Shown: positions 8,751 through 18,041, counted from the stretch's first letter. The stretch is DNA of 64,000 nucleotides from Anaerolineae bacterium (GCA_022823165.1 JAJDXR010000081.1:62001-126000); one strand, 5' to 3'. A program made the numbers and translations. Notes: generated from the letters alone by a model not told the origin.

Positions 8751-10184
8751 ATGAAGATCAAGCGTGTGGCGCAGCTCCGCAGCTACCGGCAATTCACAGA
8801 CCATTGTGACTCTGTGGGCGCGTCGCTGCCGGTTGACGAGCTCGCCTTGGCTGGGGACGATTCGCCGCTGGCGCGTCCCTATGTCTACCGCGAGCGAAAA
8901 CTGAGCAATCGCTTTGCCATTCTGCCAATGGAAGGCTGGGATGGCACAGCAGACGGCCAGCCAACGGACTTGACCCGCAGGCGCTGGCAGCGCTTCGGCC
9001 AGAGCGGCGCCAAGCTGATATGGGGCGGTGAGGCGGTAGCGGTGCGCCACGACGGCCGCGCCAACGCGCGCCAACTGGTGATTAACGAGGACACCGCCAA
9101 AAGCCTGGCCGGCTTGAGGGCCGAACTGATCGAGGCGCACGTTGAGCGCTTTGACGCCGCCGACGACTTGTTCATTGGCTTGCAGTTGACGCACTCCGGG
9201 CGTTTCTGCCGCCCCAACAGCGCGCAACTGGAACCCCTGGTCTTATACCGACATCCCGTTCTCGACCCCAAGTTCCAGCTTGATGACGCCGCCTGTGTTA
9301 TGACTGACGCCGAGATTGAGCGGCTGATCGAGGACTTCGGGCGGGCGGCGGTCCTGGCGCGGCAAGCCGGCTACGACTTCGTCGATATCAAGCACTGCCA
9401 TGGCTACTTGGGGCACGAGTTCTTGAGCGCGGTAGACCGGCCCGGTCGCTTCGGCGGCAGCTTCGAAAACCGCACGCGCTTCCTGCGCGAGACCGTGGCG
9501 CTGGTGCGCAAGTTAGCGCCGGGATTGGATATCGGCGTGCGGCTGAGCGCTGTGGACTGGATTCCATTCCGCCCGGGGCCGGATCGCCTGGGCGAGCCGA
9601 CGCCGTTTGACGGAGCGCGCTATCGCTTTGCCTTTGGCGGCGATGGCACGGGCATCGGCTACGACTTGGACGAGCCGGCACGCCTTTTAGCGCTTCTGCA
9701 GGACCTGGATATTCAACTGGTCTGCATTACAGCCGGCAGCCCATATTACAACTTCCATATTCAGCGCCCGGCCATCTTCCCGCCCTCGGACGGTTACTTG
9801 CTGCCGGAAGACCCTCTGGTCGGCGTGGCGCGCCAAATCCAGATCACTGCCGAGCTGAAGGCGGCTTTTCCCTCGCTGACGATTGTGGGCTCGGGCTACT
9901 CATACTTGCAAGATTGGCTGCCCAATGTAGCGCAGGCCGCCGTTCGCGCGGGTATGACCGACTTTGTAGGTTTGGGACGCATGGCGCTGAGCTATCCGGA
10001 ATTGCCGGCGGACCTGCTCGCGGGCCGGCCCCTGCAGCGCAAACGCATCTGCCGCACTTTCAGCGATTGCACAACCGCGCCGCGCAACGGCATGGTTTCC
10101 GGCTGCTATCCCCTGGATGACTTCTATAAGTCAAGCGACGATTTCACGCGGCTGGCGGCGATAAAGAAAGAGGCGGCGCGCTAA
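8751..10184 (+). CDS. NADH:flavin oxidoreductase, old yellow enzyme family
   Basis: 477 residues, an FMN-binding TIM-barrel ene-reductase or demethylase. Visible signatures are [12 protein letters not shown] near residue 52, [19 protein letters not shown] near 142, the substrate-pocket [13 protein letters not shown] near 212, and [10 protein letters not shown], which is highly typical of OYE proteins. There is no C-terminal FeS/FAD module of the 2,4-dienoyl-CoA reductase type. The protein is longer than a minimal OYE (about 360), with an N-terminal extension of some 45 residues. It starts 3 bp after the DHDPS-family gene, so the two are co-transcribed. It ends convergent with the aldo/keto reductase gene. 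Confidence 0.88.
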   Translation: MKIKRVAQLRSYRQFTDHCDSVGASLPVDELALAGDDSPLARPYVYRERKLSNRFAILPMEGWDGTADGQPTDLTRRRWQRFGQSGAKLIWGGEAVAVRHDGRANARQLVINEDTAKSLAGLRAELIEAHVERFDAADDLFIGLQLTHSGRFCRPNSAQLEPLVLYRHPVLDPKFQLDDAACVMTDAEIERLIEDFGRAAVLARQAGYDFVDIKHCHGYLGHEFLSAVDRPGRFGGSFENRTRFLRETVALVRKLAPGLDIGVRLSAVDWIPFRPGPDRLGEPTPFDGARYRFAFGGDGTGIGYDLDEPARLLALLQDLDIQLVCITAGSPYYNFHIQRPAIFPPSDGYLLPEDPLVGVARQIQITAELKAAFPSLTIVGSGYSYLQDWLPNVAQAAVRAGMTDFVGLGRMALSYPELPADLLAGRPLQRKRICRTFSDCTTAPRNGMVSGCYPLDDFYKSSDDFTRLAAIKKEAAR

Positions 10185-10211
10185 ATCAAGCTGGAGTCGA
10201 CCCGCTGGCGT

Positions 10212-11249
10212 CTAAATCCAGGCGTATTCCGAGGCGGCGAAATTGACCATACTGCCATGATAGTAGGGTACGGTCGCGCGTTCCGGCTCGGCCAGGGCAT
10301 CCAGCCGCTTATGGTCTTCGTCAGTGATCTGGACGTCGATGGCGCCCAGATTGTCTTCCAGGTGCGCCATGGTTCGCGGGCCAATAATTGGGCTGGTGAC
10401 GCCGGGCTTGCTCATGACCCAAGCCAGCGCGACCTGGCTGGCGCTGCAGCTTTTCTCGGAGGCCAGTTGCTGCACCAAATCCAGAATCTCAAAGCCCGGC
10501 TCGGTGAAATGCTGATCGCGGCGGCGTTCGGTGGCGGCGCCGCGTCCCGCATCCGCGCCGAAGCGGCTGTCCCCGGGAATCGGCTCGCCGCGCTTGTACT
10601 TGCCCGTCAGGAATCCCCGCGCCAGCGGCGACCAGGGCAGGATGGCGAGACCGTAGGATTGCGCCATAGGAATCATCTCGCGCTCGATGCTGCGGTCAAG
10701 CAGATGGTAGGGCGGCTGCTCGCTGACGAAGCGATTGAGCCCGAGTTCCTTGGCGACCCAGAAGGATTCCATCAAGCGCCAGGACGGGAAGGTGCTGACG
10801 CCAACATAGCGGACCTTGCCCGCGCGTATCAAGTCGTCCAGCGCGCGCAGCGTTTCGTCGATTGGAATCTCGGGGTTGGCGCGATGCAGCTGGTAGAGAT
10901 CGATATAGTCGGTCTGCAGGCGCTGCAGGGAAGCATCGCATTGCTGGATGATATGGCGGCGATTGTTGCCGGCGGACAGGATGTCATCGTCGTCCATACG
11001 CCCGTGGACCTTGGTGGCGAGCACGATGCGGTCACGTTTGCCGTTGCGCTTCAGCGCGCGGCCCACAACCATTTCGCTGCCGCCGCGCACATAGACGTTG
11101 GCCGTATCGAGAAAATTGACGCCGGCATCAAGCGCGCGGTCGATCATTTCGAAGCTGTCCGCTTCCGGCGATGGTCCGCCGAAATTCATGCAGCCGAGAC
11201 AGAGTTCGCTGACCATCACGCCCGTGCGGCCGAGTGATCGGTATTCCAT
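10212..11249 (-). CDS. Aldo/keto reductase
   Basis: 345 residues, an NADPH-dependent (alpha/beta)8 carbonyl reductase. The catalytic tetrad is visible as Asp and Tyr in FLDTANVY (about residues 48-53), Lys in VLATKVHG (about 79) and His in YQLHRANP (about 122). The N-terminal MEYRSLGRTGVMVS is characteristic. GGGAG lies 7 bases before the ATG. It is monocistronic and convergent with the OYE gene. Substrate range in this family is broad; it may reduce an aldehyde or keto sugar from the neighbouring pathway. Confidence 0.9.
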   Translation of the reverse strand: MEYRSLGRTGVMVSELCLGCMNFGGPSPEADSFEMIDRALDAGVNFLDTANVYVRGGSEMVVGRALKRNGKRDRIVLATKVHGRMDDDDILSAGNNRRHIIQQCDASLQRLQTDYIDLYQLHRANPEIPIDETLRALDDLIRAGKVRYVGVSTFPSWRLMESFWVAKELGLNRFVSEQPPYHLLDRSIEREMIPMAQSYGLAILPWSPLARGFLTGKYKRGEPIPGDSRFGADAGRGAATERRRDQHFTEPGFEILDLVQQLASEKSCSASQVALAWVMSKPGVTSPIIGPRTMAHLEDNLGAIDVQITDEDHKRLDALAEPERATVPYYHGSMVNFAASEYAWI

Positions 11250-11403
11250 TGTCTGCTCCCATCACCTCACAATTGAGATGCACATTGTAGCGCGTCTGGC
11301 CGCAAGTTGTATTGCCCAATCCACCAAGCCGGGCAACTGGCTGAAATTGCGTCATCTGCGCTACCATAGGCGAGTACCCGCTAGCAAGGACTGAGGCTAA
11401 ACA

Positions 11404-12447
11404 ATGCGACATTATGGAACCACGGCTGATGGCGCGGCAGTAGAGGAATATACGCTGGGCAACGATGCCGGCCTGGAAGTCAAGCTGATTACTTTCGGCG
11501 GAATCCTGACATCAATCCGCGTACCCGATCGCAATGGTCGACTCGTGAACATCGCGCTTGGTTTTGACCGGCTGGCGAAATACGAAGCGGAACACCCCTA
11601 TTTCGGCGCCCTCACCGGGCGCTACGCCAACCGTATCGCCGGCGGCAAATTCAGGCTGGATGGCGTCGATTATCAGCTCTTCAAGCAGGACGGCCTCAGC
11701 TCTTTGCACGGGGGCGAGGTCGGCTTTGACAAGCGAATTTGGGCGGCGCGCCGAGTTGAACGCGGAGTTGAACTATCCTACCTGAGCCCGGCCGGCGAAG
11801 AAGGTTATCCCGGCAATCTGAAGGTCACGGCGCGTTACCGCCTCAGCGAGGGCAACGTTTTGCGCATCGATTATTGGGCGGAAACGGATGCGCCCACCGT
11901 GCTAAATCTGACCAATCACAGCTACTTCAATCTGATGGGCGAGGGCGAAGGCGCGATCTACGATCATGTCCTGACGCTGAACGCCGACAACTACACGCCA
12001 ACGAATGCTAATCAAATCCCTACCGGCGAGATTGCTTCAGTGGCGGGTACACCTTTCGACTTCCGCATTCCCAAAGCGATTGGGCCGGGTCAGCGCTCGG
12101 CGCATCAGCAGATCATCATGGCCAAGGGCTATGACCACAATTTTGCGCTGAATCGCGCCGGCTTGTCAGAAGGCGAACTTGGATTTGCCGCCCGCGTCTA
12201 CGAGCCGCGTTCCGGCCGCATCATGGAAGTATGGACGACTGAGCCCGGCGTCCAGTTCTATGCCGGCAACTTTCTCGATACGACCCTGGTCGGCGCCAGC
12301 GGACGGCTCTATCGGCAGAGCGACGGGCTGGCGCTTGAGACGCAGCACTTCCCAAACTCGCCCAATCAGCCCGACTTCCCTTCGACCGCGCTGCGGCCGG
12401 GCCAGCGATTCCAATCGGCTACCGAATACAGATTTTCGACCGATTAG
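11404..12447 (+). CDS. galM: Aldose 1-epimerase (mutarotase)
   Basis: 347 residues, near the usual length. GalM interconverts alpha and beta anomers of hexoses. GALTGRYANRIAGGKF (about residues 69-84), the catalytic-His motif LTNHSYFNL near 177, and the C-terminal Glu region TEPGVQFYAGNF near 282 are diagnostic. AAGGACTGAGG precedes the ATG. It is divergent from the aldo/keto reductase gene across 154 bp and convergent with the ABC permease gene. No other Leloir-pathway genes are here, so a general sugar-uptake role is likely. Confidence 0.9.
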   Translation: MRHYGTTADGAAVEEYTLGNDAGLEVKLITFGGILTSIRVPDRNGRLVNIALGFDRLAKYEAEHPYFGALTGRYANRIAGGKFRLDGVDYQLFKQDGLSSLHGGEVGFDKRIWAARRVERGVELSYLSPAGEEGYPGNLKVTARYRLSEGNVLRIDYWAETDAPTVLNLTNHSYFNLMGEGEGAIYDHVLTLNADNYTPTNANQIPTGEIASVAGTPFDFRIPKAIGPGQRSAHQQIIMAKGYDHNFALNRAGLSEGELGFAARVYEPRSGRIMEVWTTEPGVQFYAGNFLDTTLVGASGRLYRQSDGLALETQHFPNSPNQPDFPSTALRPGQRFQSATEYRFSTD

Positions 12448-12452
12448 GGCTT

Positions 12453-13361
12453 TTAGTCTTGCGCGGTGGGATCAAAAGCGTCGCGCAAGCCGTCGCCGAT
12501 GATGTAGAGGCAGAGTACCACCACGGCGATCAGCATACCGGGAAAGACCATCAGATGAGGCGCTTTGGTGATAAATTCACGCGATTTGCTGAGCATATTT
12601 CCCCAGGTGGCGGTTGGAGGCTGTACGCCCAGCCCCAGGAAACTCAGCGAAGCCTCTATCAGCATGACGATGCCGATGTTTCGCGCCAGGGTGACAATGG
12701 TGAGCGAAAAGACATTGGGCAAGATGTGGGCTCTCATAACGCGGAAGTCTGAAGCGCCGACCGCCTTGGCGCTGACAATGTATTCGCGCGCGCGGATAGC
12801 GAGAGTCTCGCCGCGTACGAGGCGGGTAGTGGCGGGCCAGGTCAGAAATACAATGACCAAGATCAGCGAATTAGCGTCCGGTCTAAAGACGGCAGTGATT
12901 ACGATAAGCAGCACCAAGCCGGGTATGGCGTTGAGCGTCGTGATGATCCAATTGACAAAATCGTCAATGAATCCACCGAAATAGCCAGTGATGATGCCGA
13001 GCGTCACGCCGATCACCAGCGCGAGGACCGCGGACATGAAGCCGATAAACAGAGAGACTTGGCCCGCGTAAAGCAAACGCGCCAGGTGATCCCGCCCCAG
13101 GTTGTCGGTGCCCAAGGGGTGACCTTCGCTGAAGAGCGGCAGGTATTTTGAGCGTGATGCGTCGGTGGTATTGGGATCGACGCCGAGGACACCCGTGATG
13201 AGTGGCGCGCCAATTGATGCCAGCGTCAGGAAAAGCAGCACCGCGATAGACACCGTCGAGAGACGATCTCGCCACAATCTCGCCAGCGCCAGGTCAGAAA
13301 GCGAACGGCTGCGCAGGGTTGCTTCCGCGTCGAGTTTTAGCTTGAGCTTGTCAGCCTGCAT
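12453..13361 (-). CDS. Dipeptide/oligopeptide-type ABC transporter permease (DppC/OppC-like)
   Basis: 302 residues with an N-terminal OppC-N segment and six predicted membrane spans. The EAA cytoplasmic loop is seen as AKAVGASDFRVMRAHILPN near residue 195. HPLGTDNLGRD near residue 80 is the typical DppC periplasmic motif, and SFLGLGVQPPTATWG near 240 is also diagnostic. It lies 9 bp downstream of the DppB-like gene and pairs with it. No ATPase genes (DppD/DppF) are adjacent, so those must lie elsewhere or be shared. The cargo could be peptides or oligosaccharides. Confidence 0.92.
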   Translation of the reverse strand: MQADKLKLKLDAEATLRSRSLSDLALARLWRDRLSTVSIAVLLFLTLASIGAPLITGVLGVDPNTTDASRSKYLPLFSEGHPLGTDNLGRDHLARLLYAGQVSLFIGFMSAVLALVIGVTLGIITGYFGGFIDDFVNWIITTLNAIPGLVLLIVITAVFRPDANSLILVIVFLTWPATTRLVRGETLAIRAREYIVSAKAVGASDFRVMRAHILPNVFSLTIVTLARNIGIVMLIEASLSFLGLGVQPPTATWGNMLSKSREFITKAPHLMVFPGMLIAVVVLCLYIIGDGLRDAFDPTAQD

Positions 13362-13370
13362 TGGCGGCTC

Positions 13371-14453
13371 CTAGTCGATGCGAATGCGGGGATCGATGAG
13401 GACGTAAAGAATATCAGACAGCAGGAAGCCGAGAATGGTGCCCAATGAGGCGAAGATGACGATACCCATCACAACGGGGTAATCTTGCTGTATGGCTGAC
13501 GTGAAAGCGATGCGCCCCAGGCCGGGCCAGGCGACTACGGTTTCGATCACTATAGCGCCGGCCCATACATTGGTGATGATGGGACCGAGCAGGGTGGCGA
13601 CGGGAATCATGGCGTTGCGCATGGCGTGGCGGAAATTGACAACCTGCGGCGCCAAGCCCTTGGCGCGCGCGGTGCGGATGTAATCCTGGCTAAGCACCTC
13701 CAGCGTCGATGTGCGGACGTAGCGGGAGAAGAGCGCCACGAAACCGGCGGCAAATGCGATTGTGGGCACAAGCAGGTAAATCAGGCGTTCAAAGAGCGGA
13801 GGGCAGACGCCATAGAGATTGGGGACGCAACGCCCGCCTATGGGCACAATTTTTAATGCAACGCCAAATATAAAAATAAGAATATAGCACAACCAGAAAT
13901 TGGGTATGGCGTCAAAAATTACTGCCATAACGCGCGAGACATTATCGAACAGGCGCCCTCTGGTCACGGCGGACATGACGCCTACAGGTATGCCAATCAC
14001 CAAGGATGTCACAAGCGCGGCGATACCCAGTTCGAGCGTGGCCGGCAGGTTCGCCAGTAAAACATCCAAAACCGGCTGTTTCTTGACGAAGGAGCGGCCG
14101 AAATCCCCGCGCAGGATGCCATAATTGTCGCCCGGCGGCTCTGGTTTGCCATCGCCGTCTTCATCCAGCGGCGTCAGCAACTCAAAGGCGCCGTCGGCGA
14201 CGCCATCGCCGTCGCTATCCCAGCGTAACCAATCATCGCCAACCAGCCAGCGCAGGTATTGGATATGGAAGGGATCATTAATGCCAAGCTGAGCCGCCAG
14301 CCGCTCGCGAGTCTCGGCTTTGATATCCGGCGCCAGGTAGAGGCGCTCAACAACGCTGCCGGGCGCCAGCCAGAGCAAAAGGTAGGACAGCAAAGTGATG
14401 CCGAAAAATGTCGGGATGGATTGAATCAGGCGGCGAATAATGTACTTTATCAT
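13371..14453 (-). CDS. Dipeptide/oligopeptide-type ABC transporter permease (DppB/OppB-like) with acidic insertion
   Basis: 360 residues, somewhat longer than most DppB proteins (310-340). It starts MIKYIIRRLIQSIPTFFGIT, the classic DppB first span, and carries the EAA-loop TARAKGLAPQ near residue 250. Unusually, the periplasmic loop after the first span contains two Asp/Gly-rich segments, DSDGDG (79-84) and DEDGDG (97-102), just before the normal ILRGDFGRSF (113-122). They resemble calcium-binding thrombospondin-3 or EF-loop repeats. The gene follows the substrate-binding-protein gene after a hairpin and precedes the DppC-like gene by 9 bp. Confidence 0.92.
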   Translation of the reverse strand: MIKYIIRRLIQSIPTFFGITLLSYLLLWLAPGSVVERLYLAPDIKAETRERLAAQLGINDPFHIQYLRWLVGDDWLRWDSDGDGVADGAFELLTPLDEDGDGKPEPPGDNYGILRGDFGRSFVKKQPVLDVLLANLPATLELGIAALVTSLVIGIPVGVMSAVTRGRLFDNVSRVMAVIFDAIPNFWLCYILIFIFGVALKIVPIGGRCVPNLYGVCPPLFERLIYLLVPTIAFAAGFVALFSRYVRTSTLEVLSQDYIRTARAKGLAPQVVNFRHAMRNAMIPVATLLGPIITNVWAGAIVIETVVAWPGLGRIAFTSAIQQDYPVVMGIVIFASLGTILGFLLSDILYVLIDPRIRID

Positions 14454-14490
14454 GGCCCTACTGTTTAACTAGGAGAGCGGGCGGCAAAGA

Positions 14491-14523
14491 AAGAACGCGC
14501 CGGCGCGCGGCCGACGCGTTCTT
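14491..14523 (-). terminator. Attenuator/terminator hairpin between SBP and permease genes
   Basis: Arms 14491-14499 and 14515-14523 (AAGAACGCG/CGCGTTCTT) are perfect, and an inner 4-bp stem (14501-14504 with 14510-14513) extends them. Read on the minus strand it is followed by TCTTTG. The position after the binding-protein gene fits the common scheme that gives more binding protein than permease. Confidence 0.6.
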
Positions 14524-14544
14524 GGGTAAGACTACTGAAACGCC

Positions 14545-16275
14545 TCAGGGGCTGATGGCCAGGTTAGCCATGTTGGCGTAGCGAGTCTCGGCGTAGGGCA
14601 TCCAATTCTGCACCGCGTTCGATTCCGCATACATTGAGAATGGCGCGAAGAGCCACCACCAAGGCACTTCGTCATGCAGGATCTGGCTGATTTCGTGATA
14701 CAGCGCTTGCCGCTCGGACAGGTCGCAGCCGGGCAGGGAAAGCGCCTCGTCATAGAGTTCGGTGACGCGGTCATTGCGATAGGAGACGAAGTTGAAGCCG
14801 CCGCCGACTGTATCCCCAACGGGAGTAAAGACATTGCGCGCGTCGGTATCCTGCGCCAAGTTGGTGAAGCCGATCATGATGGCGTCAAAGTCTTGCCCCA
14901 GCAGGAAGGTAACCAGAGGGCCGAATTCGATCGTCTGGAAGTCGACGGCGATGCCGATCTGGCCCAGTTGATCCTGGATAACTGTGCCGGCCGCTTCGCG
15001 CACCAGATTGCCGGAGTTGGTCAGCAACTCGAAGGCGAATTCCGTGCCTTCCTCGGCGTAGAGCGCATCAGCGGTGGCGACGAGCGGTGTGCTGGCATCG
15101 TCATCGTGATCGACGAAACCGGCTTCCGCCAGCATGGCGAGTGCGGCTTCGGGATTGTACTCCCAAGGTTCAATGGAGGCATCGTAACCCCAGAGCGCGG
15201 GCGTACCAAAGCTGTTGACCTGAATGCCTTCGCCTTCAGCCGCGCCTTCAATGATGTCGTCATAGTTCACCGCTTGGGCAATAGCCTGGCGCACGCGAAT
15301 ATCACCGAAGAAATGGTGATGGCCCTGGTCTACGGGGTTGCCGTCTTCATCCAAACCATCAATAGGGTTGCCGCGGTCGGCGAGGTTGAAGCCGACAAAG
15401 GTCAAGCCGTCATCGACATATTCGTAGACCTGGAATTCGCCGGCTTCGGCGCGTTCACGAAAGTCTTGCATTTGCACCGCCGGGACAGAAGCGGAGCCAG
15501 CCGTTCCCACCGAGTTCACTTCGCCCGCCAGAAATTGTTGAATCCCGACCAGTTGATCCGGCACGTTGCGCAGGATATAGCCCTCGGGCGAGACGTCCAT
15601 CCAGTGGTTGTCGTTGCGCACCATGCTGGTCTGCTCATCGGCTACCAGCGCGCCGAAGTTAAAGACGCCAGACGTAACGATTGGATTCTTGTTGTATTCG
15701 AGGTTGTCCATCTCCGCCCAGTCGCCATCAATGAGCGGCTCAATGTGGTGCCTGGGCAGGATGCCAAAGTCGTCCAGCTCGTCCAGGGCGCGGCAGGAAG
15801 CCAGCTTCAAGTTGACGACAAGCGTTGTATCATCCACAGCTTCAACGCTTTCCACGCTTTGCAGGACGCTACCGCGCGGAGAAGAGGTCTCGCCGCTGGC
15901 GAGCGCGTCAAAGGTGAATTGGTAATCGTGGGCGGTGACGGGCGCGCCATCGTTCCAGGTGATGTCGTCGCGCAGGGTGAAGGTGTAGGTCAAGCCGTCC
16001 TCGGAGATACTCCAATCCAAAGCCAGACCATTGTCCTGGTCGTTGCGCCCGCCTTTCATTGGCGCGCGCGTTTCGGGATCGATGTTGTAGATACTTGGGA
16101 AGAGGAATTCGGTCAGCGAGAGATCTACCGTATTATTTGTGAGCAAGGGGTTGATGGTAGTGGGATCCCCGCCGAAGTTGGTGCCGATCAAAATGCCGCC
16201 TTGCTGCGCGCTTGCCCCCCCCGCAAAAAGCGTGAGAAGCGCAAGTACAAAGAGGACGCGAAGTTGTTTGTGCAT
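14545..16275 (-). CDS. Dipeptide/oligopeptide-type ABC transporter substrate-binding protein (SBP_bac_5)
   Basis: 576 residues with a Sec signal peptide (MHKQLRVLF, then LALLTLFAGGASAQ) and no lipobox Cys. It matches the family-5 periplasmic binding fold: LDWSISEDGLTYTFTLRDDI (about residues 88-107) with WNDGAPVTAHDYQFTF is the family signature, and DIRVRQAIAQAVNYDDI near residue 325 is also typical. It captures ligand outside the cell for the permeases downstream. Loops contain Asp-rich stretches (GLDEDGNPVDQGHHH, HDDDAS) that may bind metal. AGGAG precedes the ATG. An extended -10 lies upstream. Confidence 0.92.
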   Translation of the reverse strand: MHKQLRVLFVLALLTLFAGGASAQQGGILIGTNFGGDPTTINPLLTNNTVDLSLTEFLFPSIYNIDPETRAPMKGGRNDQDNGLALDWSISEDGLTYTFTLRDDITWNDGAPVTAHDYQFTFDALASGETSSPRGSVLQSVESVEAVDDTTLVVNLKLASCRALDELDDFGILPRHHIEPLIDGDWAEMDNLEYNKNPIVTSGVFNFGALVADEQTSMVRNDNHWMDVSPEGYILRNVPDQLVGIQQFLAGEVNSVGTAGSASVPAVQMQDFRERAEAGEFQVYEYVDDGLTFVGFNLADRGNPIDGLDEDGNPVDQGHHHFFGDIRVRQAIAQAVNYDDIIEGAAEGEGIQVNSFGTPALWGYDASIEPWEYNPEAALAMLAEAGFVDHDDDASTPLVATADALYAEEGTEFAFELLTNSGNLVREAAGTVIQDQLGQIGIAVDFQTIEFGPLVTFLLGQDFDAIMIGFTNLAQDTDARNVFTPVGDTVGGGFNFVSYRNDRVTELYDEALSLPGCDLSERQALYHEISQILHDEVPWWWLFAPFSMYAESNAVQNWMPYAETRYANMANLAISP

Positions 16276-16334
16276 GACTTACTCCTGTTTTCTAGCGTTG
16301 CTTTCAATGCTGATTTTGTGTATCAGGCGCAGTG

Positions 16335-16343
16335 AGTATACCA
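16335..16343 (-). promoter_or_regulatory. Extended -10 promoter element for the SBP/permease operon
   Basis: TGGTATACT reads on the minus strand 60 bases upstream of the SBP start. It fits the extended -10 pattern TGnTATAnT. No good -35 is visible at 16-18 bp. Confidence 0.45.
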
Positions 16344-16528
16344 GCCTTCAGCGCATTTGCGCCACGATTGAATTCTGAATCCGCTGGCGCGGCATCGGGG
16401 GTCTGTCGCCTTAGGCGCCAGAGCTTGTGGCCTACAGTTGGGCGATTGATGAGGGCGGCGCCTGCTTATTCGCAGATATTTGTTACACTGCAGGAACAGT
16501 GGCAAGCCAGACGAGTGAGGCGAAACCG

Positions 16529-17794
16529 ATGAAAGCGATTGATACGATTGTCGTGGGGGCCGGCGGGCGGGGCAACGCTTATGGCGATTTCGCGCTGGAG
16601 CATCCGCGTGAAATGCGAGTTGTGGGCGTCGCCGAGCCGGATGATTTTCGCCGCGACCGCTTTGTCGGGCGCCACGATATTGCGCCGGATATGGTCTTTA
16701 GCGACTGGCAGTCATTGCTTGAAGCGGGCGAAAAGAAAGCGGCGACGATCATCAACTGCACGATGGATCGCCATCACTTTGAGTCGACCATGAAGATGCT
16801 GGAACTCGGCTATGACGTGCTCCTGGAAAAGCCGATGACACCGGTCTTGGAAGAGAACGCGCGCCTGGTGCGGCAAGCGGAAGCCGCCGGCCGTGTTCTG
16901 CAAATCTGCCACGTCTTGCGCTACACGCCATTCTGGCAGGCATTGCGGCAGGTCGCGCAAAGCGGCGCGCTGGGCCGCATCATCAGCGTCACGCATCGCG
17001 AAAACCTGAGATTTCACCACATGGCGCACAGCTTTGTACGCGGCAACTGGCGCGAAGAAGAGACCTCGGGACCCATGATATTGAGCAAATGCTGCCATGA
17101 CTTCGACGCGCTATTGTGGATTTTGGGGCAGAAGGTGGCGCACCTCAGCTCTTTTGGCAGCTTGACGCATTTTCGGCCGGAAAACGCGCCCGAAGGCGCT
17201 CCGCTGCGCTGCACCGATGGCTGCCCGGTAGCGGATTCATGTAAATATGAAGCGACCAAGCTCTACGCGCGCGATGACGATGGCTGGCCGCAGAATGCCG
17301 TGTCCTACGCCGCCTCGCGCGAGAAACGGCTGGAAGCTCTGAAGACGGGCTGGTATGGGCGCTGCGTTTACCATTGCGACAACGATGTGGTTGACCATCA
17401 GACGGTCAATATGGAGATGGAGGATGGAACCACCGTCACCCTGGTGATGAACGGGCAGGGCGACGAGGAATGCCGCACCATGCGCTGGGACGGCACAAAA
17501 GCGACGCTATATGGCAAGTTCTCATCACGCGGCAATGAAATCCGAGTTCACCATCATCTGACCGGCGAGGTGGAGCAGGCGCCAATTGTCGCGCGCGACC
17601 AGAGCGGGCACGGCGGCGGCGATTACGGCATCGTCCGCAGTTTCATCCATACGATTCAGGGCCGCCCCGATGACAGCGTTACCAGCGCGCGCGAATCCCT
17701 GGAAAGCCACCTGCTGGCTTTTGCAGCGGAGGAGGCGCGCTTGAATAAGAAGGTAATCGATATGAGCGAATTTCGGGCGCGTCTGGAGCTATAG
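16529..17794 (+). CDS. Gfo/Idh/MocA-family oxidoreductase
   Basis: 421 residues. The ATG at 16529 is chosen because the Rossmann strand (DTIVVGAGGRGNAYG) starts five residues later and GAGG lies 9 bases upstream. The family oxidises or reduces sugars, inositols or bile pigments with NAD(P). The GAGGRG motif and LLEKPM (the conserved EKP, about residue 103) are visible. An inserted Cys-rich segment, RCTDGCPVADSCKYE near residue 236, is seen in a subset of family members. It is divergent from the ABC transporter operon and probably acts on the imported carbohydrate. The substrate is unknown. Confidence 0.9.
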   Translation: MKAIDTIVVGAGGRGNAYGDFALEHPREMRVVGVAEPDDFRRDRFVGRHDIAPDMVFSDWQSLLEAGEKKAATIINCTMDRHHFESTMKMLELGYDVLLEKPMTPVLEENARLVRQAEAAGRVLQICHVLRYTPFWQALRQVAQSGALGRIISVTHRENLRFHHMAHSFVRGNWREEETSGPMILSKCCHDFDALLWILGQKVAHLSSFGSLTHFRPENAPEGAPLRCTDGCPVADSCKYEATKLYARDDDGWPQNAVSYAASREKRLEALKTGWYGRCVYHCDNDVVDHQTVNMEMEDGTTVTLVMNGQGDEECRTMRWDGTKATLYGKFSSRGNEIRVHHHLTGEVEQAPIVARDQSGHGGGDYGIVRSFIHTIQGRPDDSVTSARESLESHLLAFAAEEARLNKKVIDMSEFRARLEL

Positions 17795-17861
17795 GCGCCA
17801 CAGAGACGGAGGCAGCGCTGGCGCAAGTCAAAAGCCTGGCCCGATGGCCAAGAAACGTGAG

Positions 17862-17933
17862 CACCCCCGACAGGATTCGAACCTGTGCGCCTGGTTCCGG
17901 AAACCAGCGCTCTATCCCCTGAGCTACGGGGGC
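17862..17933 (-). tRNA. tRNA-Arg (anticodon CCG)
   Basis: On the minus strand the 72-nt sequence folds as a tRNA. The acceptor is GCCCCCG/CGGGGGT, the D-arm GCTC/GAGC, the anticodon arm CTGGT-TTCCGGA-ACCAG with anticodon CCG, and the T-arm ACAGG-TTCGAAT-CCTGT. The 3' CCA is not encoded. It reads the CGG codon. Confidence 0.96.
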
Positions 17934-17945
17934 TCTTCTGATCAC

Positions 17946-17974
17946 ATCTTAGCAGAGCGGGCGTGGAGCGGCAA
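17946..17974 (-). promoter_or_regulatory. Sigma-70-type promoter for tRNA-Arg
   Basis: On the minus strand, TTGCCG (17969-17974) and TAAGAT (17946-17951) are spaced by 17 bp. The predicted start is about 6 bases before the tRNA 5' end. Confidence 0.6.
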
Positions 17975-18012
17975 GGTTCGCGGAGCTACATATTCTGTAT
18001 GCGCAAAATCGC

Positions 18013-18041
18013 CTGCCAAGGTCATAATGCCTTGCTATAAT
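18013..18041 (+). promoter_or_regulatory. Promoter for the lipoprotein/M23 pair
   Basis: CTGCCA (18013-18018) and a perfect TATAAT (18036-18041) are spaced 17 bp, and TGC before the -10 gives an extended -10. The start codon is 53 bases downstream. Confidence 0.6.

Noticed and set aside
8175..9227. 350-codon antisense frame across the DHDPS-family and OYE genes
   Set aside because: Spans the junction of two supported genes on the other strand and has no domain.
10257..11237. 326-codon open frame antisense to the aldo/keto reductase gene
   Set aside because: Mirror frame of a gene with a complete catalytic tetrad; no ribosome site or family match.
14674..16335. Long open frame (over 550 codons) antisense to the SBP gene
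   Set aside because: It lies wholly opposite a well-supported SBP gene. GC-rich coding regions often leave the mirror frame open, and its protein shows no recognisable domain.
17795..17825. Terminator after the Gfo/Idh/MocA gene
   Set aside because: Arms are only six bases (GCGCCA/TGGCGC) with an 18-base loop and no T-run.
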